Assembly: GCA_007922305.1 (NCBI GenBank)
Contig: ML677373.1
Span: 19,611,817 to 19,675,816 of the forward strand
DNA length: 64,000 bases
Origin: Dermatemys mawii
Taxonomy: Eukaryota > Chordata > Testudines > Dermatemydidae
Direction: 5' to 3'
The notes below the pieces were generated by a model. It did no database searches. It was given only the letters and a program-made list of their open reading frames with translations, and had not been told where the DNA came from. Shown in pieces: positions 36,533-48,357 of the stretch (its first letter is position 1; each line of letters opens with the position of its first letter). Position numbers and translations under genes: made by a program.

Positions 36533-36662
36533 CGGCTGGAACAATATGTATAGTGGGGGTGCTGAGAGCCATTGAACCAAATTATAAATGCTGTATATAA
36601 TGGAAACCACTCCAAGCCAAGGGTTGCGGCAGTACCCCCACCACCCATAGTTCCAGCACCTA
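36533..36662. mobile_element. 'ggtgctggaa' TIR repeat, copy 1
   Basis: Left ggctggaacaatatgt and right end complementing to ggtgctggaacta. Shares the body 'gtgctgagagccatt...ctgtatataatggaaacc' with the copy in AXIN2 intron 2. Confidence 0.7.
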
Positions 36663-36884
36663 TGCTCTGCTGCTGAATTATCCTGTTCCCCTTGGGTGCT
36701 GGCTGCTGGTGTTACTTATAACAGAGTTTTCACTATCAATGCTTTTTAAAAGATGGAGATACACCAAATGTAAACAATCATTTTACAAAACAAACACCTC
36801 TCACGCCTCTTGGTAAGAGAAAATAGTAGAAATAAAATTCACAGTTAGGATTTAGGAGGTTACATCATCTATCCCTCTGTCTTA

Positions 36885-37108
36885 GGGCTTGTCTACACTG
36901 ACATCTTATAGCGCTCCAACTTGCTGGCTCGGGGAGGGGGGTGAAAAATCACCCCCCTATGTGCAGCAAGTCAGTACTTTAAAGCGCTAGTGTGGAGGTG
37001 GATTACCAGGAGCCCCAGCGCTCAAGCGTGACCTCTCTAGATCTTCAAAGTGCTGCCACGGGAGCGTTCCCATGAAAGCGGTTTGAAGTTTCCAGTGTAG
37101 CCATGCCC
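36885..37108. mobile_element. TIR element with 'gggcttgtctacact' ends
   Basis: Left end gggcttgtctacactg and right end complementing to gggcatggctacactgg. The interior holds an inverted pair around 'ggggggtgaaaaatcacccccc' and 'gcgctccaac' / 'aaagcgct' blocks. Non-coding. Confidence 0.75.
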
Positions 37109-37739
37109 TTTGGGTTTTCTATAGTCCCCAGCAATGTATTATCTAATTACTAATTAACTTATCCGAACAGTTTATAGGAACACTTTTTTTTCTGATGATG
37201 GGCATGAGGGAGAGTGTATATTAGAATTTGCCATTGTAACAAGCATGATAAAAACTTTTCCATGCCTAAAAACCATCCAGAGAACATTTTACATACTGTA
37301 GAAACGATGGAAACTGGAGGGATCTGGGGAGGGCAAAGGGTAGTTTTAGGGAGCCTGGAAGGGGCTTAATCCTACATGCACTTGATTAGTCCTAGGAATA
37401 GGCTCAGACTTTTTTCCACTAGGCATTTATCTAAATAATCCTCTTTCCGATCACCCTAACCATTTCTAACACTGGTGCATCTTTACTAATGGTGGGATCA
37501 AGTGCCAGTCAACCACTCTGTCACACAGACATACGCGGAGAAGGTTTCGATTTTATGGTGCTTAGTTCAACAGCTGCCAAATTAAGCCCTCTCTACACTA
37601 GGACTCCCACTACTGCTACTACTGGTGGGAAGCTTTTCTGGAGTAGACACAGCCTTTGGTAGCTATAGAACATTACCACAATAGGTGACAGTGGGACTAC
37701 TCAGGGTGGTAAACTCTGTGTAAGTAGCGAGGGTTTCCT

Positions 37740-37890
37740 GGGTGGTAGTGGGATTAGACTGTAAACTCTTTGGGGTAGGGAATCGTCTTTTTCTTCTGTT
37801 GCTTGTACAGTGCCTAGCACAATGCGGGCCTGGTGCATGACTGAGGCTCTGAGATGTTACCATGACACAACTACACATGCATTGATTATT
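37740..37890 (+). repeat. Old retroelement 3' tail ('gactgtaaactctttgggg' type)
   Basis: 'actgtaaactctttggggta' and 'cagtgcctagcacaatgcgg' match the widespread L3/CR1-related or MIR3-like tail of amniotes. A related copy is at 48,245-48,357. Confidence 0.6.
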
Positions 37891-38129
37891 AATGTTAAGA
37901 GTCTTTCTAGTCTTTGATGCATTCATTGTGCCCACAAACTGTGCAAATGAGATGAACCTTCAAATGTTTCCCTTCTTGCAAATATGTCACTTGCTCAATC
38001 TACCAAAGCTCTTCACATCTGGATTGCTCACAGTATTCTAGCAAGCTGCAGTTAAGCACCTACATGAGATTAAATTCCCATGACATCTACTGGTAATACC
38101 TATGACAGCAGAATAGAACCATAATTAAG

Positions 38130-38340
38130 AATAATGCTTTGCATGACCATAGCACCTTCTGTCCATGGCCTGAGGGCACTTTTCAACCATTAAGAAATTA
38201 TCTTAACACTCTTGTGAGTTTATTATTGTTATCCCCATTGCACAGAGGGGGAAAATGAGGCACATAGAGGTTGCAATGCAAATCAGTGGTCCAACCTAGA
38301 CTATAAACCAGATAGCTTCTTACTTACAGTCCTGTGCTTT
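38130..38340 (-). mobile_element. MIR-like SINE fragment
   Basis: 'ttatccccattgcacagagg' and 'gaaaatgaggcacatagagg' with 'gtgctttcacc' at the tRNA side, complement orientation. Confidence 0.7.
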
Positions 38341-38634
38341 CACCCCTAAACCTCATTTTAAGATTTCAGTACTGTACAATTATATTTTTTTAAAAATCCT
38401 TACATGTGGTTGCAGCAAAAAATAATGTAGAACATTGCTTGACCAGCCACTGTGAGCGAGGATTAAACGACCTTTTAAATACATGTCGTCATGATCAAGA
38501 CTGGGTCAGACCTAGTTCAAATAAACCATGGCCGAGGCTGGAGGAGCGGGAAGAGGAGGAATCCTCCATGTTCCAAATATCTGGTTTTAAATTAAAATCT
38601 ACCACTCCATCTCTGGGAATGTTTGTTTTTAAAG

Positions 38635-38793
38635 GTTTAAGATTAGCAGCCGTGTTAGTCTGTATCCGTAAATAAGACGATGAAGACTTGTGGCACATTA
38701 GAGACTAACCAGTTTATTTCGGAATAAGCTTTCGTGGGCTATAGCCCACTTCATTGGGTGCACACCTTGGATGCACAAGTCTTCATCATCTTA
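38635..38793 (+). mobile_element. SINE followed by an inverted copy of its own body, with target-site duplication
   Basis: Forward head 'gcagccgtgttagtctgtat' and body with 'cttgtggcacattagagac', ending near 'cccacttcattgggtg', then an inverted segment. Positions 38,670-38,692 and 38,774-38,796 are reverse complements with one mismatch in 23. The 13-bp repeat tttgtttttaaag lies at 38,622-38,634 and 38,794-38,806. Confidence 0.85.
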
Positions 38794-40108
38794 TTTGTTT
38801 TTAAAGTTATTATAAGCCCTACAGGAACACCTATTTTACTCCACTTGGAAATGCTGCAGGAACATTTAGTTGGTGATTTCCAGGGTGGTGACGGTGGTAT
38901 TAGCAAGAATTATTTGGGCAAGATAACATAACATGAGACATGGGTTAAATTTGCTCTTAAAGAAAACAAAAGGCATATTAATTTCAACTCCAATCAAAAC
39001 ACAGGGATGAAAAAACCCAGAGCCTGATTTTTCTGTAGTTTTACACGAATGTATTTCTGTTGTGCTAGATCCTAAAATGCTGTAAATCAATATAGCTTCA
39101 TTGACTTTAATGGAATTACATCACTTCAGTCCAGTTGGGCTATGGCCCATTGACTTCAATGGAGTTACTTCTGATTTACATTACTGTAGTCTATAACAAA
39201 GGAGAATCAAGTCTCCAGTCTCCTGCCACATGAAAACAGCTATAATGATTTCCAAGTTTCTAAGGATGTATGAGAAATCATAGGCAGTAAAGAAGATATT
39301 AAAACAATTTTTGGATGCTCTCTCCCTCTCAGTAGTATGGTTTGCACTGTGAAAAAAAAAATCAATGATCCTTAACAAAAGATATGTCCAAACAGCAATT
39401 TGTGTGTCCTGTCTGGGGGATATATCGACTCAATGCTTACCAAGCTTCCCTAGGTTTACTGAAAAGGTGAAACAAAAGTGCCAACGTTAATTATTTAACC
39501 TCGCTTTTAAGGACTATAGTGAAGGTTTTCCACAGGGAAAGAACATACCTTCTCTACAATCAATAGGGCTTTGGCAAGGAGGGCACCGGCCATGTAAGAA
39601 ATTAATGCAGAAATGAGATAAACTGGGGTCGAGGTGGCAGAAATGCAACCCCAGAACTGTGCACCCTTTTGTTATAACTTTGCAGTCCTCTGGAAGGGAC
39701 CATCTAGTCCTGATAATGCACCTGATCCTGCCGTTCTTACTCAGGCAAAACTCCCCCTGAGTCAGTGAGACTTTCCCCATTTCAAGTAGTGAGTGAAAGC
39801 AAAATGGCATTATGTTGTAACCAGGGTGGGAGACAGCAGCTTTATATCTGAGTTCCCAGACCTTGTTGCTCCAGTAAAGTAGGTCAGCTGGCCCCACAGT
39901 AGCATGTTTCCACAGCCATGAAAGGCCAGTGCAATTTTCTGATCCTAGACCTAGAAATTAACCAAAAAAAGAGATCCAGGATGAAATCCTAGCCCCATTG
40001 AAGTCAATGGCAAAACTTACTTTGACTTCCACAGGGCTAGGATTTTAACCCTAGGATCTAACCAAGTTTATTTTGTCTGAAGATGCAAATTTAAAAACCA
40101 GAATGAGT

Positions 40109-40221
40109 TAGGGTGACCAGATGTCCCAATTTTATAGGGACAGTCCCAATTTTGGGTCTTTTTCTTATATAGGCTCCTATTACCTGTCCCGATTTTTCAT
40201 ATTTGCTGTCTGGTCACCCTA
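40109..40221 (+). mobile_element. ~113-bp hAT-like MITE, copy D, with perfect 8-bp target duplication
   Basis: Ends tagggtgaccag / ctggtcaccc ta, flanked by identical octamers gaatgagt at 40,101-40,108 and 40,222-40,229. An 8-bp duplication with short inverted ends is the hallmark of hAT transposition. There is no coding capacity. Confidence 0.93.
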
Positions 40222-40649
40222 GAATGAGTTATGATTTAGGTTAAATGAGGTTAGTTAGCCCTGCTCTGAAGGTCCTCTGAAAGTAAGAAGCAATTAAATT
40301 CTACACACCAGCTCAGTTCTGAGAAGAAACTGCCAATAGCGCCCTGCTGGACTCAGCTCAGGAAGCTTTGAAAAGGAGTGCTACTGCGTATTTTCAAGGT
40401 TGCAGATGATGGAGCTGGATGGACTCCACTTGCTAGAGTGCAGGCCTCTAAACTAGACACATCATTAAAAAGAATAATTTACAAAACCTATGCAGAAGCT
40501 CGCCATCATTTGGTGAGGTTCACAATTAGTCAATGAACTTTTAAATGATCAGACAGTCCACTGGAAACTGAAACTTACTGAAATGAAGACAATTTGCAGA
40601 GCTAAATCTCATTCATGCCTTTTTGCTGGATGTCTAGGCCCAAAAAATG

Positions 40650-40860
40650 CAGGGAGCATGGCATAATGGTTAAAGCATGTCCTTGCGCACTAGGTGGCCC
40701 TGGTTCCGCTCCCAATTCTAAGTGACTTGCTGCATGACTCGGCGCCAAGTCACTTACCCTCCCAGTGTCTGGTTCCCTGTCTACAAAACATTACTTATCG
40801 TATCTGGATGCTATGAGATCTAAATCATATGATGGGTGAAGTTCACCTTGTGAAGAGGGT
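40650..40860 (+). mobile_element. MIR-like SINE, tRNA-related part preserved
   Basis: Starts 'gcatggcataatggttaaag' with 'ggttccgctcccaattct' (B-box-like) and 'caagtcacttaccctcccag' further on, followed by 'gatgctatgagatctaaatc'. Confidence 0.75.
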
Positions 40861-42542
40861 CAGCGCAGGTCTATGGACCAATTAAATCCTAATTCTGCCC
40901 TATTTTGTGCACTTACGTAGAGGATAGGCATGGTGCCAATCCTTTGCACAGGGTGACATTAATCCTAATGTCTGTAAAAGACTTTGATGAAAGGTGCTAA
41001 AGGAGTACTATTCATGATTAAAAAAGGCCTCTTGATGCTTTGCAGTGAACACACCCACTCCAGCATAGGAAGGGTTAAGTTTTATGCTGCAACTGCAAAG
41101 CCCAATTTCTTTATTTCCTGTTAATGACATTATTGCCTACATAAAACCATTGGAACATGTTTCTTTCATTTGTTTAATTTCAAGTTCTGAGCACACGAGC
41201 TGGAAACTATGTTTAATAGTTAAACTCAAAACATTTGGATTTCCTTTCCTCTCTGTGATTTTCAGTAAGACTTAGTTGAATTTTTAAGTAACCATTTTTT
41301 ACACAGCTATAGAAGCCAGCCAGCAAACAAAAGGGATTATAGTACAGCATCAAATCACATCAGTTAAGTCTAATAATACATCATACATTTCGCTTCCTTC
41401 ATAATCTTTCCAGGATCTTACCAGACCCTACTTGTTACCAAATGGAACAAATTCACCCTGCCATAAGGCGGGGTGTCCAGACTTTCAGAAGGCAAGCCAG
41501 GCCTCGGCTTACTCTGTACACATAAGAACACTTTCCCTTCACATGCATAGAAAATATGTTCCTGTTTCCATGAACAAACAGGATGGAATGTTACCATAGT
41601 CCCTTCCTGCCCCTCATTGGCAATGGCATTCCCTTTACCTTCTGATCTTTAGATGTGCCATTGCTCTTCTACTGTAACTCACTTGCCAAATTCTCACTGT
41701 TTTATGAAGTGCTCCATTAAGTCGGGATAAAATGGGAACACGGATCATGTAATGGTAGCAGAAAATCCCATGTCCTCTCGTTAGAAGAGGATGGCTGTGT
41801 GTGTGGCTCTAAGCGTAAGGGGAAACCTCAGATTTGAAACTGTGCTCATGGTTTTGTTTCAGGTCAAATCCAGAGAGCTAGGGACCTATTTTCCAGTTCT
41901 GAATACATCAGAAACCTTACAAAGACAGATGATTTTAGCTCTAGCAACGTGATGAGAATTTCACAACCGCTGATTACGAGATTTCCTCCACTTGAGATGC
42001 CTGACCTAATTATCTAGTTGCCCATTGGGGCTGTAATCACTCCAAAACAACTTACGGGGTTTTGGTGGGCATTGAACCCAAACCAATCACCCAGCTTAAA
42101 ACTATTCTGGATCCAGACGCATAGTGGCTATCTCCTTTGCACATCTGCCCACACAGCCAAATATTTTGCCTGATGAAATACAGTGGAGTCAGTGAAGATA
42201 TTCCAGGAATTAATGTGGCCAGGAATGTCTGTAGTCTCCAAAGGGTTAACTCATAGTAGGCAAGACTCAGTTATTTATCCTGTTGACCAGCATTACTGGA
42301 TACCGCTCTGCCATTGCAGCTATATGGCCCCATCCAAAGCCCATTGAAGTCAATGGGAATCTTTTCACTGACTTCAAAGGCCTTTGGGTCTCGTCTGGCA
42401 AGGAACAAATTCTCCTCTTGGATGTGCATGTGGAGCACATCATTTTAATGGAACCCAAGCAGACACACTCAAGGGCAAAATCTGGCCCCAAGATGGAGAG
42501 TTCAGTCACTGGTTGTTACCTGGTGAATAGAAAGTATGTAGC

Positions 42543-42561
42543 CTAGCTAGCTAGCTAGCTA
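42543..42561. repeat. (CTAG)n simple repeat
   Basis: Nearly five CTAG units, a self-complementary tetranucleotide. Confidence 0.95.
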
Positions 42562-42966
42562 ATATTAGCACAGAGTGCAATTCTTTCCTCCAATGGAGTG
42601 GCACTTACCTATGCAAATAGTCCTCCTGAAGCCAAAACTTGAGCGGTGTTTGCCGTAAGGGTTGCAAAATTCATCTCACAGTGGTTAACTGTAAAATAAA
42701 AAGCTAGTTAAATGGGTTAAGTGGTCAATAGCTAATCTGCGTCAGGGGGAGGAGTACACGAGTGAATGAATGAATCATGGAAACTTGGTCACAAATGTCT
42801 TAGTCCCCAACTCTGTCCCCAGACTTCATTTCCAATCAATATTCCACACAGGTGAAGGGAACACTTCAAAAATGTTAATAGATAGCGAAGTGCTTGTGTG
42901 CTTTATCAGACGCTATAGAATATTTAATGATGATATGGTGCCCCTTTTAAGTCTAAAAATGTGGCC

Positions 42967-43092
42967 AAGAGTGACCAGATAGCAGGGAGTGTTTTCAACA
43001 AAACATCAAGGAAAATGTCTGTGTTGGGGGATGGAAGTGTTAAAAGGATTATATTAAGAGAAAAAATTATCAGACCTATCTGGTAGGACTCA
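42967..43092 (-). mobile_element. Probable fifth, highly diverged copy of the same MITE
   Basis: Begins aagagtgaccagatagca and ends near 'tatctggtaggact'. The interior 'ggattatattaagagaaaaaa' resembles the complement of the family body. Divergence is high, so the call is tentative. Confidence 0.45.
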
Positions 43093-43251
43093 GTAACAAA
43101 AGTATGTTTGGTTATGAAACAAACTTCAAATCCCATAAATCTAGTTGTGTGTTTCCTTCTCTTATATTTGAGTCTCTTTCATAATCTTTTTTCCTCTGCT
43201 GTAAATGTGTATCTGCATGTATAATGCTCTGCACTTGTAAACTGACTGCTT

Positions 43252-43268
43252 TAGAGAGAGAGAGAGAG
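43252..43268. repeat. (AG)8 simple repeat
   Basis: Short AG run followed by 'tatatag'. Confidence 0.9.
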
Positions 43269-43766
43269 TATATAGATAATCAGGTTTGCACTTATTAAAC
43301 TAATGATGTGAAACTAACTTACCAAAAAAAAAAAAAAAAATGAAGGCAGGAAGGAAGGAATAACTTCAAAGGTATTAGCTCACATATGGGATGCAAACCT
43401 CATGTCTTCTATATACCGGGCCTTTCTCTCATTTTGATCAAGTCTGTTCCCAACACTTCTGTTGAACTACTTGCAAGCCTTTGATCTTGTTATCAACATG
43501 ACCACCAGTCAGAATACTGAAGCTTGCATAGCATATGACAGTGCCTATGACATCAGTCACAAAGTGTGAATAACACAGCTTTTGGGTTTAGATTTTACTG
43601 TCGTGTTTATTCCCTGGACTGCTCTTTTTCCTTCAATCTCATGCAGAAATGTACCGCACTTTAATAATGATTCACACCTTGCACGTTTTCATCCAGAGAT
43701 CCCGCTACACTTCACAAAAGTGGGAAGAGTAAATAGTTATACCCTTTATATATATGTATCCCTATC

Positions 43767-43773
<7 letters not shown>

Positions 43774-43802
<29 letters not shown>
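43774..43802. repeat. (AC)14 microsatellite
   Basis: Uninterrupted AC dinucleotide run preceded by a TA-rich stretch. Confidence 0.97.
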
Positions 43803-45124
43803 AGATACAGTGAAGGCTGGCACAACTGGGATTGTGCAGGAGGATTCTGACCTGCCTTACGGTACCTAGGAAAGCCAGCATACTTGTGGCGAGGTGACAA
43901 GGGTTTGGAGAGCTGAGGATGGACAGGATTTCAGACAGCCAGCAGCTAGGAGTGTGCTCATCTTTTACCTTCCAGCCTCAAAACTTCCTGTCCTAAACAG
44001 AGACGTTAGCTCACTAGGCAGGCAGCTAGATTTCTCCTTGACCTAACAGGGCAGACACTCCTCACAGCCATGCAAGCAGCTCTTTCTCGCTAGCCCTCTG
44101 TCATACACTCCTTCCAGATACATGCATAATTAACTGACCTAATGGGGGGGGGGCATTTGCCTCTGCTCAGGCATAGTTTCCCTGTTGTGCCACTTGCTGC
44201 CTGGTGTAATTGTGCCTACCAGCTAGTAAGAGGCAGGAGAGTATGCTTAAAATTTTCCAGTATGTACTATGGTAGCCAGCATGCTCAATATTACACCATG
44301 GAAGCAGGTGGTACGGTAGCAGCACTGGATCCCTGCAGAGGCAGCTGGGCCCTGCCTCGGTATTTCAGTCCATTAGAGCTAGAGAAGGTGCCATAGAGAG
44401 AAAGGTCAAGGAAGTGCAGTGGGGGAGTCATACAGGGGACAGAGCAAGGACACCATAAGCCAGCACCTGCGCTGGTGGCTTCTTGGTAGGGTGGAAGATG
44501 CTTTCATTTTGCTGCTCTTTCAGAGTCTGCAGATGATGGTTGCCTGTCTAACCCAGGCACTGGTTATTTACAACACACAAACTGATTCCAGAGATTTTGA
44601 TTTAATTAAATGGAGACTACAATGACCTGGTGATTGATGGGCGTGCCAGGCACTTTATATCTCTCATGTGTTTTGATGAAGGGCTGGAGTGTTGTGTTTA
44701 CTGCAGAACTTGGAAGTCCAAACTACTTGTCTCTTAACAAAATGAACTTTACAACGAACAGTGCTGCTATGTTGTCCACAATCTATGTCCTTCTGTGAAG
44801 GGATTCATGTCCTGTAGGTGGGATCTCCTTGTGGCTGTTCTAGGGATCAGCTCTCAACCAGGTTGGTGCCCGCTTCTGCCAGTTACTCAAGTTGTGACCC
44901 CTCTCTCTCTCTTCACAACTCAGCCCTCCGGCAACATCATTCCTCCCCTTCCCTGGTAACAAAGTCTTTCCAGTTCATTTCCAGCACTCCTGCCACTTCT
45001 CCTACCTTACAGGAAAACCCAGGCCAATCCCTTACACTGGGTTCCCTTCCAGACCAACAAGCAGTCAAGGTTTGCATAGTCCGACCCCTGTCTGCTGTTT
45101 CCCTAGGCTTCTTCCTACCTAGTC

Positions 45125-45390
45125 CTCTCAGCCCACATTTCTCCAGCTTGCCTATCATGTAGGCCTGTGTCAAAAGCCTAGCTGAAGTCCAGGTATATTA
45201 TGTCCACCTTCCTTGGTGACATGCCCCTACTTCCATTCCTATATGTATCCCTTTTGGTTTTTAGATAGCTCAGATATGCTCTTTCGGGCAGCCACGTGTG
45301 CCTCTGCCTCAGAATAGCCTCATGTTGAGCCTCCAGTATTACATCTTTTAGGAACTGCCAGCTCCCTTTGACTCATCTCCTGTTAGCTCA
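45125..45390 (-). mobile_element. CR1-like LINE fragment with reverse-transcriptase motif A
   Basis: The complement of 45,166-45,204 reads DIIYLDFS-stop-AFDT, the conserved CR1 reverse-transcriptase motif A with the usual Lys replaced by a stop. Flanking complement sequence is consistent with the same element but much decayed. No 3' tail is seen. Confidence 0.7.
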
Positions 45391-45814
45391 GAACAAGCAT
45401 CCACATGAATAGGACAAGTTTTTCCAAGTCTTCCCCGGAATGATTGGGGTCCCTTTTGAACAGAAGGTCCCCTTCGTTTGCTGGATCAGAGAGAAAGTCC
45501 TGAGACAATTTAAACTCAGACAGTTTATCCAACAGTCCTTTGTCTGTTGGCCTCTGGAGAATCCAGTTTGAACTAGTCTAGGCAAGCTTCCCGAGGAGGT
45601 GGTACCTCTGTGGAGGTGTTACAACATGAGTGAATTTGCCTAATCACTCCTCCACTGTTCTTAATTCCTGGAGAAGCTGTGGTTTCCATCCTGCAGGGAA
45701 TTACATACAATCACAAGGCCACAGTGCTATGTAAACTTAATTCAGTAAGGCTTAAGCCAATTCAGTAAGAGTTGTCTAAGATATTGCAGGAAGCTGCCAT
45801 CTCTCTCACACTGA

Positions 45815-45885
45815 CTTCCCTTGTGAAGCACTTTGAGCTCTATGGATGAAAAGTGCTATAGAAGAGCTAGGTATTATTGTTTCTC
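45815..45885 (+). mobile_element. MIR-like SINE 3' end
   Basis: 'gaagcactttgagctctatg' and 'aaaagtgctatagaagagct' followed by 'aggtattattg' are typical of the 3' part of MIR-like elements. Confidence 0.6.
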
Positions 45886-48244
45886 GAGGCCTTAAGATGT
45901 GATTGTGCAATGGTGCTTTTCACATCTTTATTCTTTCCAGGAAGCACAAGGTGCAGACCACTTTAAATGAACGTTGGCCATAAAAAGGCAATTGCAGGAT
46001 GTTGGTTATGTGTTTTCTTCTAAACAAAAATGAGCCAGAACCTCAGCTGGTGTAAATCAGAATAGTTCCACTGATGACAGTGGATTGACACCAGCTTCCA
46101 TCAGATAGGATCTGGCCTAATAATTTGTCCTCTATTGCTTTTGTGAAAATCAGACCTAGGGTCTAATTTAGCCTCTTGCGAAACATCCACAAACCTGCTC
46201 CTCCCAATGGTACCGGGAGGTGTCAGAACTGATCAAGTTGTCCTTGAGCAGGTGGACAGCCTCAGATAGGTTTGAGCTGAGCAATGAAACAAGGCATTAG
46301 AAATTCTAGGAGGTCAGAGTGGCTTGATCAAATATGTCATCACAGGCAGGGATATTCCAAGGTGGAAACAGTTTTTTAAAATGACCAAATTAAGATTTCT
46401 TAGTTTGATTATACCCATAAACAGCTATGCTCAGGAGAGCTGACCAGAGATGCACTGGCAACTGCCTTATGGGCAGAGAAAACACGGAATGCCTTAAAGT
46501 TAACTAGGGGATGTTTAGAAGAATACACAATGGTCTAGAACATTTTTGTGTTATAATGAGCCCTGTGACTGTTGTTTGGCTTCATTGCTAGCATTATACA
46601 GAACCACCGAAAGCAGAGATGAAGAAACTTGATTTGATCAACTACTCGAGTTCCTAAAGAAGCACAATATTTTTCCCTATACATTTTCTTCCCCTCTGCT
46701 CCAGGGAGGCTTCTGGGAAAAATTCCCTTTTTTCCAATAAGCTGATTTCAAGCTCTTTGCCCTAGATGTAAATGTTATGTCCATAATGTCAGTGGGGGTT
46801 AGCACTGTTGACTGCCACTAATTAAACAGCCCATTTTTGTCATTTTATGAGACTTTCACTGTGGCATTATGTAAAACGCAGAACGTAAGGTGCTATGAAG
46901 TGAATATAAATTGTTAATTTTGCTCTTTGTTCAGTATGGGAATTCAGATTCAACTGTAGGCTGGTGAATCACAGGAAAAATCAAAGATATCCAGTTTCCT
47001 TGGTAGCTGTTGTAGCTACCTGAACATAGAAGCTTTCCTGTGGGCTATAAACAAGGATTTCCACAATGCCAAATACTGGTAAAGATGAAGACAACTCTGG
47101 AAGTTCTATCTGGACCCACCATTGCCTATTTATTTCATCAGTCTACTCCCAAGTGTATCCTAGGATTGTATGTGCCCAGCATGTTTACACATCACAGATG
47201 ATAATGAGATAAATATATTATTATAAGGTTACAAAGTTTTCATGGCCATGACTTGGGGATGTTCATATTACCCAACTGTGCCAAATCATGCATGAGTCAT
47301 GCAGGATTGTCCCCAGGTTCCATAAAAGCTGTATACCACCCATACACCCCCATGTATTCCGTACATGATGTATTCTGGCTTGCCCTTAACACCAGACTAC
47401 CTTCTTTATTATGAGTCCAACTGTCCAGGTGTTCGGGGGAGAGGGATGTTGTAACTAATATGTTTGTAAAACCTTTTGAAGTTTCCCAGGTTACCTGGTA
47501 CATCTAGCCCAATTCCGGCTTGTGCTTGAGGTTGGAGGGGCATTGAGTCCCTAACTGGGCTGGCATAAAAGTGTGCTTGTCTCTTTGCAAATGTGGGTCA
47601 GAGTGATTGTTTTGGAGGATGGTGATGGTCAGGTAGCACCAAGTGATATAAAAAAATGGTACCAAGTCTGTGTTATTGTATATTGCCCTTGTCCTGTATC
47701 ACCCTCCAGGTATCATTTCCAGGGCAAAGGCAGTGTTATTACATGAGGGCTGTTTACCAAAAGGGCCACTAGTTGTTTAAAATACACTTTTACAAAAATG
47801 ACATCTTTGAGAAACTAAACTATGAAAATGATGCCTGGAGAATTCTTTGAAAGGGAGTGTGAGTCCTGGTTCACACTGGTTTGTACTGCTTCAAATCCAG
47901 TAGAACAGAATTCTAGTACAGTACATGATGGTGTTTCAGCCAATCAGACTAGAGTATATAGTCTGGATAAATTAAATGGATGTTACCCATGTACGACCTT
48001 AGAGCTCCAGTTTTTCCTCTGTGAATGATTTAATCACAACAGTTAGTAAATGGGAGAGAGAGCTTTTTATGTCCATATTTCCGGTTCAAAGTCAGTCCCG
48101 GAGATAGGTATCCAGAAGCTACTTATTACCCTCTGATGGCTGTTTGGTGTCTTATGTGAAAAGACTTTGGTGATCTCAGTCTAATCCCTAGTCATCAGGT
48201 ATCCCCATCAAAAATCTCACCACTGGAAGGACAATGAGACAAGA

Positions 48245-48357
48245 GTTGTAAGCTCTTCAGGGCAGGGGCCATCTTTATATTATATGATTGTAGTGCTTGG
48301 CGCCATGGGGCCTTGAGCCATGATTCAACTCTAACCACAAATAATAATAATAATAAT
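48245..48357 (+). repeat. Old retroelement 3' tail ending in (AAT)n
   Basis: 'gtaagctcttcagggcaggg' and 'gtgcttggcgccatggggcc', ending in an AAT run at about 48,341-48,357. Same family as 37,740. Confidence 0.6.
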
